A stretch of 64,000 bases of DNA from Pseudoalteromonas shioyasakiensis (GTDB taxonomy: Bacteria; Pseudomonadota; Gammaproteobacteria; Enterobacterales; Alteromonadaceae): contig NZ_CP077770.1 in assembly GCF_019134595.1 (NCBI RefSeq), positions 2,066,001 to 2,130,000 on the forward strand, read 5' to 3'. Each line of letters starts with the position of its first letter. Positions within the stretch are counted from its first letter, which is position 1. Below are positions 45,401 through 54,799 of the stretch, in pieces. The notes beneath the pieces are model-generated. The model searched no databases. It saw only the letters and a program-made list of their open reading frames with translations, and was not told the DNA's origin. The translations under genes were made by a program, and so were the position numbers.

Positions 45401-45907
45401 CAAGCGGTTAACTCCCTCAAAGAAGGTAAAGAGCCTACCCTTGAGAACTTGCTCGGTCAGCAAACTGAGGTTGACTTAAAGCTGCCAGCGTTATTACCTG
45501 ATGACTATATTCATGATGTAAATGCACGTTTAGGTATCTATAAACGCATAGCAAGCTGTGCTAACCTCAATGATATGGACGAGTTACAGGTAGAGCTGAT
45601 TGACCGTTTTGGTCTGTTGCCTGACGCCACGAAAAACTTATTCAGTTTGCAGCAATTAAAACTGCAAGCAAGTAATATTGGCATTAAGAAGATTGAAGCA
45701 AACCCGAAAGGTGGTTATTTTGAGTTTAGCCAGCATACAAAGGTTAACCCTAGCTTCATTATAGGTTTGATACAAAGTGCACCACAGGTGTATAAAATGG
45801 ATGGCGCAAACAAACTGCGCTTTGCAATTAGCGAAGCCAACGCTCGCGAACGCTTAAAAATGGTCACTGCAATGATTGCAGATTTCGAAAAAAAGGTTAG
45901 CCATTAA
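42434..45907 (+). CDS. mfd: Transcription-repair coupling factor Mfd
   Basis: 1157 residues, full length. UvrB-homology region at the N-terminus, RNA-polymerase-interacting domain around 480-550 (VHLDHGVGRYQGL), then translocase motifs: Walker A GDVGFGKTE, DEEH box, TATPIPRTL and the QLRGRVGRS motif VI, and the C-terminal inhibitory domain. Removes stalled RNA polymerase from lesions and recruits UvrA. AAAGGAG lies just before the ATG. Confidence 0.97.
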   Translation: MAFAQWAALPWVKSEKDKIQWGQLTGSGLSIAIAEGVKQHNELVVIVTPDTPSALRLETELEFLLPENPVMVFPDWETLPYDHFSPHQDIISARLATLNTLKKEQQSVLIVPVSTLMLRTAPASFIYGSTLNFKVGDTLDTHTLRENLEQAGYLHVQQVMEHGEYAIRGSIVDLYPMGSPHPFRLDFFDDELDSIRLFDVESQRSDEKVDKIELLPAHEFPTNDSDIERFRINYREQFGASSEQDSIYMQVTKGTWPAGIEYYMPLFFDELATIFDYLPSNTTFMHFGDIEHAADQFWHDVNVRYENRRVDPLRPLLEPVKLYQSVNELFGEFGKYARIRLSQAKLGTKAGHTNLASKELPNVRIDHKLHEPYQGLIDYVASEKKQKGRVLLSVESDGRRESLLTLLKPSGLKLKEFESFSDFTNSSSDVGLIVSPLEQSVVLDGKPRLTIITEQELLGIKVSQRRRRKHKYEASQDALIRNLAELREGQPIVHLDHGVGRYQGLETIDAAGVITEFVTIIYANEAKLYVPVSALHMLSRYSGGEEASAPLHKLGSDAWEKAKKRAAEKVRDVAAELLDIYAKRQAKPGNKFKLDGSAYRQFSDSFPFEETDDQRNAIESVLGDMQSKQAMDRLVCGDVGFGKTEVAMRAAFVAVNDNKQVAVLVPTTLLAQQHYENFKDRFADLPIEVGVLSRFNSTKEQKDTLDKMAEGKLDIVIGTHKLIQQDIKFKDLGLLIVDEEHRFGVRQKEKIKALRADVDILTLTATPIPRTLNMAMSGMRDLSIIATPPAKRLAVKTFVRQRDAELIREAILREIKRGGQVYFLHNNVETIDRVAEEISEWVPEASVTTAHGQMRERELEQIMSDFYHQKYNVIVCTTIIETGIDVPTANTIIMDRADKLGLAQLHQLRGRVGRSHHQAYAYLLTGNPKSLSKDAVKRLEAIESLEDLGAGFALATHDLEIRGAGELLGDDQSGQMQTIGFSLYMEMLEQAVNSLKEGKEPTLENLLGQQTEVDLKLPALLPDDYIHDVNARLGIYKRIASCANLNDMDELQVELIDRFGLLPDATKNLFSLQQLKLQASNIGIKKIEANPKGGYFEFSQHTKVNPSFIIGLIQSAPQVYKMDGANKLRFAISEANARERLKMVTAMIADFEKKVSH

Positions 45908-46737
45908 TGTTGTTTAGAAATAGTTTACTACTGCTTTGTTGCTTATTTACAAGCTCGTCATTTGCAGCACGTTGGTTCGAAATAGAAGTACTTATTTATA
46001 AACAGCGCCCAGCCCCCTACTTACAGGAAGATTTCAGCCTAAAACACGATGAAATCAAGGCTAAGAGTAGCAAAGATCTATTATCTCCTGCATACACTGA
46101 GCAGGCAAAACAGGCTTGTATTGAAGGCGATAGCCGCTTTCGCTCTGATTCGTTCACTGATTCTTTAGTCAATAGCAACCCTCACTCGAATGTGTGTGAT
46201 GACAGTGTTGATTTTTTAGCAAGCTATAATCAACTGCCTGTTACACCCGTTGTTGAACCCCGTGAAGACACTGACGAAATTTACTTAATCGCACCAGAAC
46301 AATTACAGTTTGTTGAGCAAAAAAATCAGCTTGATAGAAAAGGCTTAACCCCTATTTTGCATACCGGCTGGCGTTTTCCTGAAATGAGTGAAAAAAGAGC
46401 ACCGAGTATCCGCCTATTTGCCGGCGAGCACTTAGCAAAACACGCAAGTCCTGTAGAAGAAAACAACGATTTTATAAGCTTAGTAGGCCCTGCTGAGCGC
46501 TATATTCCCGACCAACTGCAAAATGTGCCAGAGTGGGAATTAGACGGTTTAATGAAAATTTACGTTCGTCACTACTTATTTATAAATGCAGATTTTGATA
46601 TTAGTCAGCGCTTAGAAACTGGTGATTACGAAAAGGCACGTTTTTCACAATTTAAACGTGTGATCAGTAACGAGATACATTATTTTGATCACCCACGTAT
46701 GGGGATGATCGTTCAAATAAGACGCTACAACCATTAA
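45907..46737 (+). CDS. CsiV family peptidoglycan-binding protein
   Basis: 276 residues. Signal peptide (1-20, ending SFA), then RWFEIEVLIYKQ, the landmark of CsiV (PF10972), and HYLFINADFDI and VQIRRYNH near the end. In Shewanella and relatives CsiV is periplasmic and helps in cell-wall or export functions. Its first base overlaps the last base of mfd, so the two are coupled. Confidence 0.85.
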   Translation: MLFRNSLLLLCCLFTSSSFAARWFEIEVLIYKQRPAPYLQEDFSLKHDEIKAKSSKDLLSPAYTEQAKQACIEGDSRFRSDSFTDSLVNSNPHSNVCDDSVDFLASYNQLPVTPVVEPREDTDEIYLIAPEQLQFVEQKNQLDRKGLTPILHTGWRFPEMSEKRAPSIRLFAGEHLAKHASPVEENNDFISLVGPAERYIPDQLQNVPEWELDGLMKIYVRHYLFINADFDISQRLETGDYEKARFSQFKRVISNEIHYFDHPRMGMIVQIRRYNH

Positions 46738-46748
46738 TGGATACAATT

Positions 46749-47012
46749 ATGAAAAAATATATGGCAATTGCAGCAGCGGCTGCGGCACTTACTTTAGCTG
46801 GTTGCTCAAAAGTAAATTTAGAGAACTACGAAAAAATTGAAATTGGCATGGATAAAACTGAGGTTGAAGCTATTTTGGGTTCCGCGGATAAGTGTGAAGA
46901 AAAGACACTACACACTAACTGTATCTGGGGTAACAAAGATAAAAATATCGAAATTACGCTAGTGTCAGACAAAGTATCGCTTTACAGCAAAACAGGTTTA
47001 GACGCTAAATAA
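46749..47012 (+). CDS. Small BamE/SmpA-like lipoprotein (DUF3862 type)
   Basis: 87 residues from ATG 46749. Signal peptide with lipobox LAGC (about 17-20). The mature part, NYEKIEIGMDKTEVEAILG and a Cys pair (KCEEKTLHTNC), is like DUF3862 / SmpA-OmlA two-layer modules. Starts 11 bp after csiV, likely same transcript. Confidence 0.78.
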   Translation: MKKYMAIAAAAAALTLAGCSKVNLENYEKIEIGMDKTEVEAILGSADKCEEKTLHTNCIWGNKDKNIEITLVSDKVSLYSKTGLDAK

Positions 47013-47040
47013 ACCTGAGTGGGTGGCCAAGGCCACCCCT

Positions 47041-47071
47041 TCATCTTTCATCTTTCATCTTTCATCTTTCA
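47041..47071. repeat. Heptanucleotide tandem repeat
   Basis: Four perfect copies of TCATCTT (47041-47068) plus a partial fifth. The minus-strand gene's stop codon (47055-47057) and last residues lie within it. Confidence 0.95.
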
Positions 47072-48437
47072 GAATGTCAGTTTGCGAGTAGATGCGCTCA
47101 ATATTAACAATCTTGCTGCGATTTAACGTAATCTTGTAACGCTGATACAAAGTTTCATCTTCGCTTTGTGTAAACACTAATACCACATTTAACTGATAAC
47201 GTCTTTCTACGGCTTTCTTAGAGATTTTATTACTATCTAAATGATAAAGCTTACCTTCACCCCGCTTTAAATAACGAGCAAACGGTGCCAAGCTAAATTG
47301 TATGGTTTGTTGCAAGGTGTCGTAGCCAGGTAAAAACTCTTTTGCGTAAACTTGTGTTTCGCTCGAAAAATGCAACCATTGAGCAGCTTGTTTATTTTGA
47401 TGACGTCGCTTTGAAAAAATTCTTCTTACCGCTTTAGGCAGGCGTTTAAAATTGGTGTATTCAAGCCAAATATATTGGCTGGCAATTTTGTCTTTGGTTA
47501 TGCTGTTTTTAAACTGAAAGCGCCATTTTGGTCGCCCCCTAACAATAGCCCGCCAGATAACCCGTGTTATGTCTTCTTTAAATATCTCACGAAGACCATA
47601 AATAACACCCAAGATCAAAATCAACGTTGCTGTCACTTCGGTAAAGTTTGACCGTGCATTTAACACAACCAACATCACAAAGGCCATGATCACAGCGGTC
47701 ACCGTGCCCTTTACCATGCGTTTTAAATAACTGTTTAAATGCCGCGTGCTACGTGTAAGTACCACCCCATGCTCAATCAAACGTTGTAATAGACGCATTT
47801 TATTGGTGATACGGTTGGCATCTTCAAGTGTTGATTGCGAGTTATATTCTTGCTCTTCACGGTAATTGTTTTCAGCTTTACAAAACTCTAATAGATCACT
47901 GCGCTCTTTTGCAAAATCACTACTGCGCGGCCCTTCATCAAGTAGTTTTAAAAATGACTGCTCTACATGCCAGCTTAAGTAGTTATCGGCGTTTTTATAA
48001 AATGGCAGTAGCTTTTCATCATCTGGGGTGTAGCGTCTTAGTTTTTTCAACAAGCCTTTGGTTTGCTCGCACAACTCAATGGCTGCAGGGTAAAACTCTT
48101 CGGCTTCTTGGTGCTTTAGGGTGTCTTTAATATCGGCATTCAGCGCTAATCGAACTTGATAACAAAATAAGTTTAAGTTTTGCCGATAATCTTGCTGTTC
48201 ACCTTTGTTTTTACTAACAAAGCGGCTTCTCACTAAGGGTAAGTGAATGTTGTTAGCATTATATGCAAGGTGCGATTTAAAATTGTTGTTAAAGAAAGAT
48301 TCTTCGCTCAGTGTTTGTGGATTAACACTCATTTCATTAGGAATGGAGAAATAGAGGTCGAGTCGTTGCTCTGTGCGTGGTTTAAGCTCAGGCTCAATAA
48401 TAAAAGATAAGTTTTCGTCTTGTTTAAGCAATATCAC
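47055..48437 (-). CDS. Membrane protein of unknown function (two central helices)
   Basis: 460 residues. Mostly helical cytosolic N-terminal part (1-240) rich in charged residues, two hydrophobic helices at about 247-266 and 272-288, then a basic C-terminal half (RGRPKWRFQF, KNKQAAQWLHFS, RRYQLNVVLVFTQSEDETLYQRYKITLNR) that ends within a heptanucleotide repeat. I do not recognise a family. Single gene, convergent with the lipoprotein gene. Confidence 0.75.
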   Translation of the reverse strand: MILLKQDENLSFIIEPELKPRTEQRLDLYFSIPNEMSVNPQTLSEESFFNNNFKSHLAYNANNIHLPLVRSRFVSKNKGEQQDYRQNLNLFCYQVRLALNADIKDTLKHQEAEEFYPAAIELCEQTKGLLKKLRRYTPDDEKLLPFYKNADNYLSWHVEQSFLKLLDEGPRSSDFAKERSDLLEFCKAENNYREEQEYNSQSTLEDANRITNKMRLLQRLIEHGVVLTRSTRHLNSYLKRMVKGTVTAVIMAFVMLVVLNARSNFTEVTATLILILGVIYGLREIFKEDITRVIWRAIVRGRPKWRFQFKNSITKDKIASQYIWLEYTNFKRLPKAVRRIFSKRRHQNKQAAQWLHFSSETQVYAKEFLPGYDTLQQTIQFSLAPFARYLKRGEGKLYHLDSNKISKKAVERRYQLNVVLVFTQSEDETLYQRYKITLNRSKIVNIERIYSQTDILKDER

Positions 48438-48488
48438 CTCGTTTGTTAAAAGTACCTCTATAGTTTACGCGTTGATAAGCTTTCAGAC

Positions 48489-48520
48489 AATAAAAAAGGC
48501 CCAGTAAAAACGGGGCCTTA
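48489..48520 (-). terminator. Terminator of the second TonB receptor
   Basis: AAGGCCC / GGGGCCTT stem around a 9-nt loop, followed on the minus strand by a T-run. Confidence 0.85.
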
Positions 48521-48539
48521 ATAATCATTTCAAACTAGA

Positions 48540-51131
48540 TTAGAACTTAACGTTCATACCAGCGAAGAAACGACGACCTAGTACATCGTATGTGTACGGG
48601 TCAGTGTTTGAGTCATTGTTACCTGAGTAATAAGGTGCTTGCTTATCGAATAAGTTGTTAACACCTGCAGAGAATGACACTGTGTCGTTCAGGATGTATG
48701 AACCGCTGATGTCATGGTATACAACAGTACCAACGCTTGGTACTAGACACTCGCTGTCGTCAGCAAGACATGCGTAGCTGTCTAAGCCGTCGATCATACG
48801 TGCTTGGTATTGTGCATCCCAGTTGTCGCCAGACGCGTTAAGAGTGAAGTTAGACTTAACTTTCGCGTAGCTACCGATACCTGAAGTTACAAGACCTGTG
48901 TAATCGATTGTGCTTGTGCCTGAATCAACGATGTACTCATCAAGGATAGTTACATCAACACCTGTGCGCCAGTTAATACCTGCAGCTTCAAATGCATACT
49001 TGAAGTTTACGTCGTAACCTTTAGTAGATTCATTACCAATGTTTTGTAATTGGTTGTTGAAGCTAATGCGACCAGTGCTTTGGTTGAAGTTGATTGCAGA
49101 AGACTGACATAGTGCAGTATCTTGGTTCTTGTATGCACCAGTAGAAGCATCAAGACAGTTTTCAACGATGTACTGGTTGTTTACGCTTGAAATTGAGTTT
49201 TCAATTTCGATTTCGTAGTAGTCAACAGTCATTGAGAAACCGTCTAACCATTCTGGAGCGTATACGAAACCAGCTGTTACTGTATCAGCAAGCTCTGGCG
49301 TTAATTGGTCGTTACCACCAACAGTTACTTCAGCTTGGTCTTGTGCACCAGGGAAGTTAACTTGTTCGAATGAAGGTGATTTACCTTGGTAAAGCTCAGA
49401 TACTGTAGGAGCACGGAATGCAGTTGAACGAACAGCACGTAGCATTAGTTCGTCGTTTACACGCCAAGTTAGACCTAGTTTCCAAGTCTCATCTGAACCA
49501 AATGTGCTGTAATCGAATGCACGAACAGCAGCGCTTAAGTCAACCATTTGTGCAAATGGTGCATCAGCTAGAAGTGGAACAGCGAATTCTACGTAAGCTT
49601 CGTTTACGTCAAAACGACCACCAGTTGGCTCAACACGTGGGTCATTTGCAAGACCTTGTGAAGTTAGTGAATCTGGAACGTACCATGCTTTTTCTTCACG
49701 ACGCTCGATACCAGCAGCGAAACCAACGTAACCTGCAGGAAGTTCCATTACTTCACCGTTAAGGCCAGCAGAAAGAACTAATAATTGACTACCACCTGAG
49801 TTGTTTTCAGTGTAGTTGTACTGTGCAAGGTTGCTACCTGACCAATCAGCTTGGTTAAGTGGGTTGAAGTCACCCTCTTCGATTGCGTCTTGGATTGAAC
49901 CCATGTTAAGTAGGTTAGTTGCGCGGTCAACTGAGTCATTACGACCGAATACTACTGAAGTATCCCAGCCCCAACCGTTGTCGAATCCACCGTCAAGACC
50001 GATTACTGCACGTACAGTGTCAACTACTTGCTCATAACCACGAGGACCTACGTCAGTCATACGACGACCGTAAGAGATGTCTTCACCGTCAGCTACGCCG
50101 TGAGAAAGAAGTGAGTCACCCATTGCGTCTGCATCGTAAGTGAAGTCAAACCATACTGGCTGTGGAGCCATTTGTTGAGTTGACCAACGCTTAGAGTAAG
50201 TGAACTCAGAAACTAAACGCGTTTCATCAGTTACGTCAAAGTGGCCGATACCTGTAAGGTTTAAACGACGCATTGGCGTGTAAAGGTAGCTTGTTGCTGA
50301 GTAGTTGTAAGCATCACCTGCTGAAGTGAAGTCATGCCATTCGCCATCTGCTTGACCTTGAAGATCTGCATTTTCAGCCCAAACGTGACCGAAAGGCGTG
50401 TAAGAAGAACCACCACAGTAGAAGCTACCGTTATCGTAATCTTCTTCGATTGGACAATCAGAGAAATCACGGTCAGCTTGAGAAGCATCACCACGGTCAG
50501 TGTATTGTAAACCAATTACAACGTTACCACGGTCAAAGCTTGAACCCATTGTGATATCAAAAGACGTTTCGTCTGCATCGCCTTCACCAGTGATAGCACC
50601 GTTAAGGTTCATGTCTAGACCTTCGAAGTCGTCTTTTAAGATGATGTTAACAACACCAGCTACCGCGTCAGTACCGTATACAGCAGATGCGCCGTCTTTT
50701 AGTACTTCAACTTGCTTGATCATTGATACTGGGATTGTGTTTAAGTCAACAGTAGATGCTGCGCCAGTACCAGAGTTGATCATACGACGACCATTTACTA
50801 GTACTAGAGTACGTTGTGCGCCTAAACCACGTAGGTCAACACGAGCGTTACCGCCTGAACCGTTGTTAACAGCAGGGTTAGTCATCGCACCGCTTGCTGC
50901 AGTCATTTTTTGTAGAACGCCATCGATGCTTGATGCACCCATTGCTTTAATGTCATCTGCGCCGATTAAAGTTACAGGACTAGACGTCTCCATATCGGTA
51001 CGCTTAATGCGAGAACCTGTAACTTGAATTTTTTCAATAGACTCTGCTGCATCATCAGCAGCTAAAACTTGCATGCTTGAGAACATTGGGATTGCTGAAA
51101 CAACAGCTAAACCAAGAATTGATTTTTTCAT
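48540..51131 (-). CDS. TonB-dependent receptor
   Basis: 863 residues. Signal peptide (about 1-24, ending VLA), TonB box region (IEKIQVTGSRIKR), plug domain (about 55-165 with VDLRGLGAQRTLVLVNGRRM and DGASAVYGTDAVAGVVNIIL) and beta-barrel ending in MNVKF. No STN domain. Related members take up peptides, sugars or siderophores; no neighbour reveals the ligand. Codon choice is visibly that of a highly expressed gene. Confidence 0.93.
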   Translation of the reverse strand: MKKSILGLAVVSAIPMFSSMQVLAADDAAESIEKIQVTGSRIKRTDMETSSPVTLIGADDIKAMGASSIDGVLQKMTAASGAMTNPAVNNGSGGNARVDLRGLGAQRTLVLVNGRRMINSGTGAASTVDLNTIPVSMIKQVEVLKDGASAVYGTDAVAGVVNIILKDDFEGLDMNLNGAITGEGDADETSFDITMGSSFDRGNVVIGLQYTDRGDASQADRDFSDCPIEEDYDNGSFYCGGSSYTPFGHVWAENADLQGQADGEWHDFTSAGDAYNYSATSYLYTPMRRLNLTGIGHFDVTDETRLVSEFTYSKRWSTQQMAPQPVWFDFTYDADAMGDSLLSHGVADGEDISYGRRMTDVGPRGYEQVVDTVRAVIGLDGGFDNGWGWDTSVVFGRNDSVDRATNLLNMGSIQDAIEEGDFNPLNQADWSGSNLAQYNYTENNSGGSQLLVLSAGLNGEVMELPAGYVGFAAGIERREEKAWYVPDSLTSQGLANDPRVEPTGGRFDVNEAYVEFAVPLLADAPFAQMVDLSAAVRAFDYSTFGSDETWKLGLTWRVNDELMLRAVRSTAFRAPTVSELYQGKSPSFEQVNFPGAQDQAEVTVGGNDQLTPELADTVTAGFVYAPEWLDGFSMTVDYYEIEIENSISSVNNQYIVENCLDASTGAYKNQDTALCQSSAINFNQSTGRISFNNQLQNIGNESTKGYDVNFKYAFEAAGINWRTGVDVTILDEYIVDSGTSTIDYTGLVTSGIGSYAKVKSNFTLNASGDNWDAQYQARMIDGLDSYACLADDSECLVPSVGTVVYHDISGSYILNDTVSFSAGVNNLFDKQAPYYSGNNDSNTDPYTYDVLGRRFFAGMNVKF

Positions 51132-51721
51132 GTGAAAACCCTACTTGTTGGAAATTTACCTTTAATCAGGTAGCGCTCGTTATTATTAGAATCACGAGTC
51201 AGCGGAGGGCAACTTAGGCTCAGTTAACTGAACGAAAACTGAATGATAGATTAAAGAAAAAACAACCCAAAAATGACGCACCCATTTTAGGTAATAAGGT
51301 TTCACGATGTATCAATGTTAACAGAAAAAAACACTGCCACATCAGCAAAGTAACATTATTAAGTAGCAAAAAAAACACGATTGAAATCAATTACACGCAC
51401 TTTGTAATCAAGTGTAACTAAAGCCCGATTAGTGCTACAAATGAAATTTTTACAAGTTGATCACACAACGTTATAAAAACCGTAAAAGCTTGGTAAGACT
51501 GCTAACCATAGTTATTCACTTAAATTAACTAAATAGACAAAGTTAGCCCGTTAAACAGTGTATTAGAGGATGATTTTTTGTTTTTGTTCCGTCAGTTTGT
51601 AATACCGTATAAAGATACGGCTAATAAAGAACATTAAAGTAGAAAAAGATGACGTAGGAATGACGACAATCACAGCTTTTAAATAATTAAAAACTGTGAT
51701 CAACAATAATAAGGGAAGATG
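51132..51721. other. 590-bp gene-free region upstream of the receptor
   Basis: AT-rich, no gene on either strand. It should hold the promoter and a long 5' leader of the receptor gene, but no box could be identified with confidence. Confidence 0.5.
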
Positions 51722-52141
51722 TTATCGAGTTTGCAGTGAGTCGAAATAATAAAGCAAGGTTTGTGGTTGATTATCACCAGTAGTATAAGTGAGGATCATT
51801 TTCCAAGTCATAACAGGCTCAGAGCATGCGCCAACCATAGTATCAGCAACCCAAACTTGCCCTATCTGTTTAAACTGCAGTGGAATAAACCCCATATACA
51901 TAGTGACACCTTCAAGTTTAGCCGAGAGGTTTTTAGCATTTTTAGGCAGCTTTAGGTTGATTGCAAAAGGTAGCTCTGGGCTGACATCTGGGTTGCTCAG
52001 CCAAACTTCTGCATTATTAGGGTAATAACAATGACTATTGTTCTCACAACTTGTACTTGTGCTGCCCTCTTCTATACTTTGGCTATCGCATGCAGCTAAA
52101 AATACACTGAAAAGGAAAACGGGTAATAAACTGGTTCGCAC
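51722..52141 (-). CDS. Lipoprotein of unknown function
   Basis: 139 residues; signal with lipobox LAAC (about 15-18). Four Cys in the mature part, including ENNSHCYYP and GACSEPV, so a disulphide is likely. Beta-rich; the wording VGACSEPVMTWKMIL resembles periplasmic proteins encoded near cytochrome-oxidase genes. It is divergent from ccoN; function unknown. Confidence 0.7.
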   Translation of the reverse strand: MRTSLLPVFLFSVFLAACDSQSIEEGSTSTSCENNSHCYYPNNAEVWLSNPDVSPELPFAINLKLPKNAKNLSAKLEGVTMYMGFIPLQFKQIGQVWVADTMVGACSEPVMTWKMILTYTTGDNQPQTLLYYFDSLQTR

Positions 52142-52267
52142 TCTATTTGCCTGTATAAAATAAAAGCGGATACTAGTGAGCTACCCGCGAAAAGACAACC
52201 ATGCTAGATGGAATAAGCTAATAAAAATACAATCTCTGACAAAAAATAACCAACAAAGCGCTAAAAT

Positions 52268-52281
52268 TTGATTGATGTCAT
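52268..52281 (+). promoter_or_regulatory. FNR-like box upstream of ccoN
   Basis: TTGATTGATGTCAT matches the FNR half-site TTGAT, spacer 4, and a second half-site with TCA in common with ATCAA. About 207 bp before the ccoN start. The operon carries fnr at its end, so oxygen control is expected. Confidence 0.5.
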
Positions 52282-52293
52282 AATTTTATGCAA

Positions 52294-52316
52294 TTGACCT
52301 ATCTTTTTAAGGTCAA
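52294..52316. promoter_or_regulatory. Inverted repeat upstream of ccoN
   Basis: Perfect 7-bp arms TTGACCT (52294-52300) and AGGTCAA (52310-52316) with a 9-bp spacer. Symmetric and spaced like an operator for a dimeric regulator; the regulator is unknown. Confidence 0.45.
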
Positions 52317-52487
52317 AAATTTTATCATTTCCATCGCAAAAATAAGGGTTTCTCGAGTTTGTTTTCTGAAGCTAGCACCGCTAAGTTGGCTTTAGGTAAC
52401 ACGCTTGTGAAGTAATAGTAGGCCCCACTTTGAATAAAAGTGGGTAATTCATTTCTAAAACGCATTTATTGCAGCGGAAGCCAGAAA

Positions 52488-53921
52488 ATGAGCCAAACAG
52501 TAGCATCACAAACTGAGTACAATTATAAAGTTGTACGCCAATTCGCTATTATGACAGTGATTTGGGGCATCGTTGGCATGAGTGTTGGGGTTCTGATTGC
52601 TGCCCAATTAGCTTGGCCAGCACTTAACTTTGATACACCATGGTTAACTTACTCTCGACTACGTCCGTTACACACGAACGCAGTAATTTTCGCATTTGGT
52701 ACAAGTGCACTTTTTGCGACGTCTTATTACGTCGTACAACGTACATGTCAAACGCGCCTTTTCTCAGATAAACTAGCAGCCTTCACCTTCTGGGGTTGGC
52801 AACTTGTTATCGTACTAGCAGCGATTACCTTACCTTTAGGTATCACAAGCTCAAAAGAATACGCAGAACTTGAATGGCCAATCGATATTCTTATCGCCGT
52901 TGTTTGGGTAACTTACGCAGTTGTATTCTTTGGTACGTTAATCAAGCGTAAAGTATCGCACATCTATGTTGCGAACTGGTTCTACGCTGGTTTCATCATT
53001 ACTGTTGCTGTTTTACACATTGTAAATAGCATGGCAATTCCAGTTTCACTTACTAAATCATACTCTATCTACGCAGGTGCTGTAGATGCAATGGTTCAGT
53101 GGTGGTACGGTCACAACGCTGTTGGTTTCTTATTAACTGCTGGTTTCTTAGGTATGATGTACTACTTCGTACCAAAACAAGCTGGTCGCCCTGTTTATTC
53201 TTACCGTTTATCGGTAGTTCACTTCTGGGCTCTTGTTTCTTTATACATCTGGGCAGGTCCTCACCACTTACACTACACTGCGCTTCCAGACTGGACGCAA
53301 AGCTTAGGTATGGTTATGTCAGTTATCCTATTCGTTCCATCATGGGGTGGTATGATCAACGGTATCATGACGTTATCAGGTGCATGGCATAAACTACGTA
53401 CTGACCCAGTACTTCGTTTCTTAGTTGTTTCTCTATCTTTCTACGGTATGTCTACGTTCGAAGGCCCAATGATGGCTATTAAGTCAGTTAATGCGCTTTC
53501 TCACTACACTGACTGGACTGTAGGTCACGTACACTCAGGTGCACTAGGTTGGGTTGCAATGATTTCTATCGGTGCTATCTATCACCTAATCCCTGCACTA
53601 TTCTCACAAGGCCGTATGTACAGTGTTAAACTAGTTAACACGCACTTCTGGTTACACACTGTTGGTGTTGTTCTATACATCGTAGCAATGTGGATCTCAG
53701 GTGTAATGCAAGGTCTAATGTGGCGTGCAGTAAACTCAGACGGTACGTTAATGTACAGCTTTGTACAGTCATTAGAAGCTTCGTATCCGTTCTATATCAT
53801 GCGTTTCCTAGGCGGTGTATTCATCGTAACAGGTATGCTAATTATGGCTTACAACGTTTATCGTACTATTGCAGCGAAGAAAGATTCGCTTCAACTAGAC
53901 GCTGACGCACAATTGGCATAA
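52488..53921 (+). CDS. ccoN: cbb3-type cytochrome c oxidase subunit I
   Basis: 477 residues from ATG 52488 (GGAAG upstream), 12 membrane helices. Conserved histidines in [12 protein letters not shown] (low-spin heme), [23 protein letters not shown] and [13 protein letters not shown] (binuclear centre) identify the catalytic heme-copper subunit of the high-affinity terminal oxidase used at low oxygen. First gene of ccoNOQP. Confidence 0.97.
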   Translation: MSQTVASQTEYNYKVVRQFAIMTVIWGIVGMSVGVLIAAQLAWPALNFDTPWLTYSRLRPLHTNAVIFAFGTSALFATSYYVVQRTCQTRLFSDKLAAFTFWGWQLVIVLAAITLPLGITSSKEYAELEWPIDILIAVVWVTYAVVFFGTLIKRKVSHIYVANWFYAGFIITVAVLHIVNSMAIPVSLTKSYSIYAGAVDAMVQWWYGHNAVGFLLTAGFLGMMYYFVPKQAGRPVYSYRLSVVHFWALVSLYIWAGPHHLHYTALPDWTQSLGMVMSVILFVPSWGGMINGIMTLSGAWHKLRTDPVLRFLVVSLSFYGMSTFEGPMMAIKSVNALSHYTDWTVGHVHSGALGWVAMISIGAIYHLIPALFSQGRMYSVKLVNTHFWLHTVGVVLYIVAMWISGVMQGLMWRAVNSDGTLMYSFVQSLEASYPFYIMRFLGGVFIVTGMLIMAYNVYRTIAAKKDSLQLDADAQLA

Positions 53922-53933
53922 TGGAGTAGCACG

Positions 53934-54608
53934 ATGAGCAATAATAATTCACAAAACAAACACGAAATAGTCGAAAAGAACGTTGGCCTAATGGCTATCT
54001 TGACTGTCTTTGCAATCAGCTTTGGTGCGTTAGTTGAGATTACTCCACTAATGTTCCAAGACGATACGACTAAACCTGTTGATGGCTTACGCCCTCTTAC
54101 AGCGTTAGAAATGGAAGGTCGTGATATCTACGTGCGTGAAGGTTGTTACAACTGTCACTCACAAATGATTCGTCCTTTCCGTGACGAGGTTGAGCGTTAC
54201 GGTCACTACTCTGTAGCTGGTGAATCAGTATGGGATCACCCATTCCAATGGGGTTCTAAGCGTACTGGTCCTGACCTAGCTCGTGTTGGTGAGCGTTACT
54301 CAGACGATTGGCACCATGCTCACTTAATGGACCCACGTGCTGTGGTTCCTGAGTCGAACATGCCAGCGTTTCCTTGGTTAGACGAAAACAGAGTCGATAC
54401 GACCCATACACTTAAAAAGCTTCAAGTATTCCGTGATAGCTTCGGAATCGACAAAGCTAGCGACCGTTACGACGGCAAAGGTTACGGAAGTGACGAAGAG
54501 CTAAAAGCTGACATTGCGAAAATCGAAGCCATGAACAATGGTGAAGGCGCAACTGAAATGCAAGCTCTAATCGCTTACTTACAACAGCTTGGCACACACT
54601 TGAAGTAA
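53934..54608 (+). CDS. ccoO: cbb3-type cytochrome c oxidase subunit II
   Basis: 224 residues: one N-terminal membrane helix (about 17-38) and a periplasmic monoheme cytochrome c domain with [11 protein letters not shown]. Passes electrons to CcoN. Length typical. Starts 12 bp after ccoN with a GGAG-like site. Confidence 0.96.
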   Translation: MSNNNSQNKHEIVEKNVGLMAILTVFAISFGALVEITPLMFQDDTTKPVDGLRPLTALEMEGRDIYVREGCYNCHSQMIRPFRDEVERYGHYSVAGESVWDHPFQWGSKRTGPDLARVGERYSDDWHHAHLMDPRAVVPESNMPAFPWLDENRVDTTHTLKKLQVFRDSFGIDKASDRYDGKGYGSDEELKADIAKIEAMNNGEGATEMQALIAYLQQLGTHLK

Positions 54609-54613
54609 TTATT

Positions 54614-54799
54614 ATGGATTACGGAACATACAGAGGCATTTTGACTCTGGTAATTTTAGTACTGTTTATTGTGATTGTTGTATGGGCATACAGCAAGCGT
54701 AGCAAAAGCCGATTTGATAACGCTGCTAATGCCATATTTGAAGATGAAAAAAAACACAACAACACAATCTCTAACGAGGAAAAGGAGTCTGAGAAATGA
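54614..54799 (+). CDS. ccoQ: cbb3 oxidase small subunit CcoQ
   Basis: 61 residues, one membrane helix (about 8-28) and a charged C-terminal tail with the FDNAANAIFEDEK pattern typical of CcoQ. Stabilises the assembled oxidase. Lies between ccoO and ccoP and overlaps ccoP by 4 bp. Confidence 0.92.
   Translation: MDYGTYRGILTLVILVLFIVIVVWAYSKRSKSRFDNAANAIFEDEKKHNNTISNEEKESEK

Noticed and set aside
49418..51027. Plus-strand frames antisense to the second TonB receptor
   Set aside because: Shadows of a strongly codon-biased gene.
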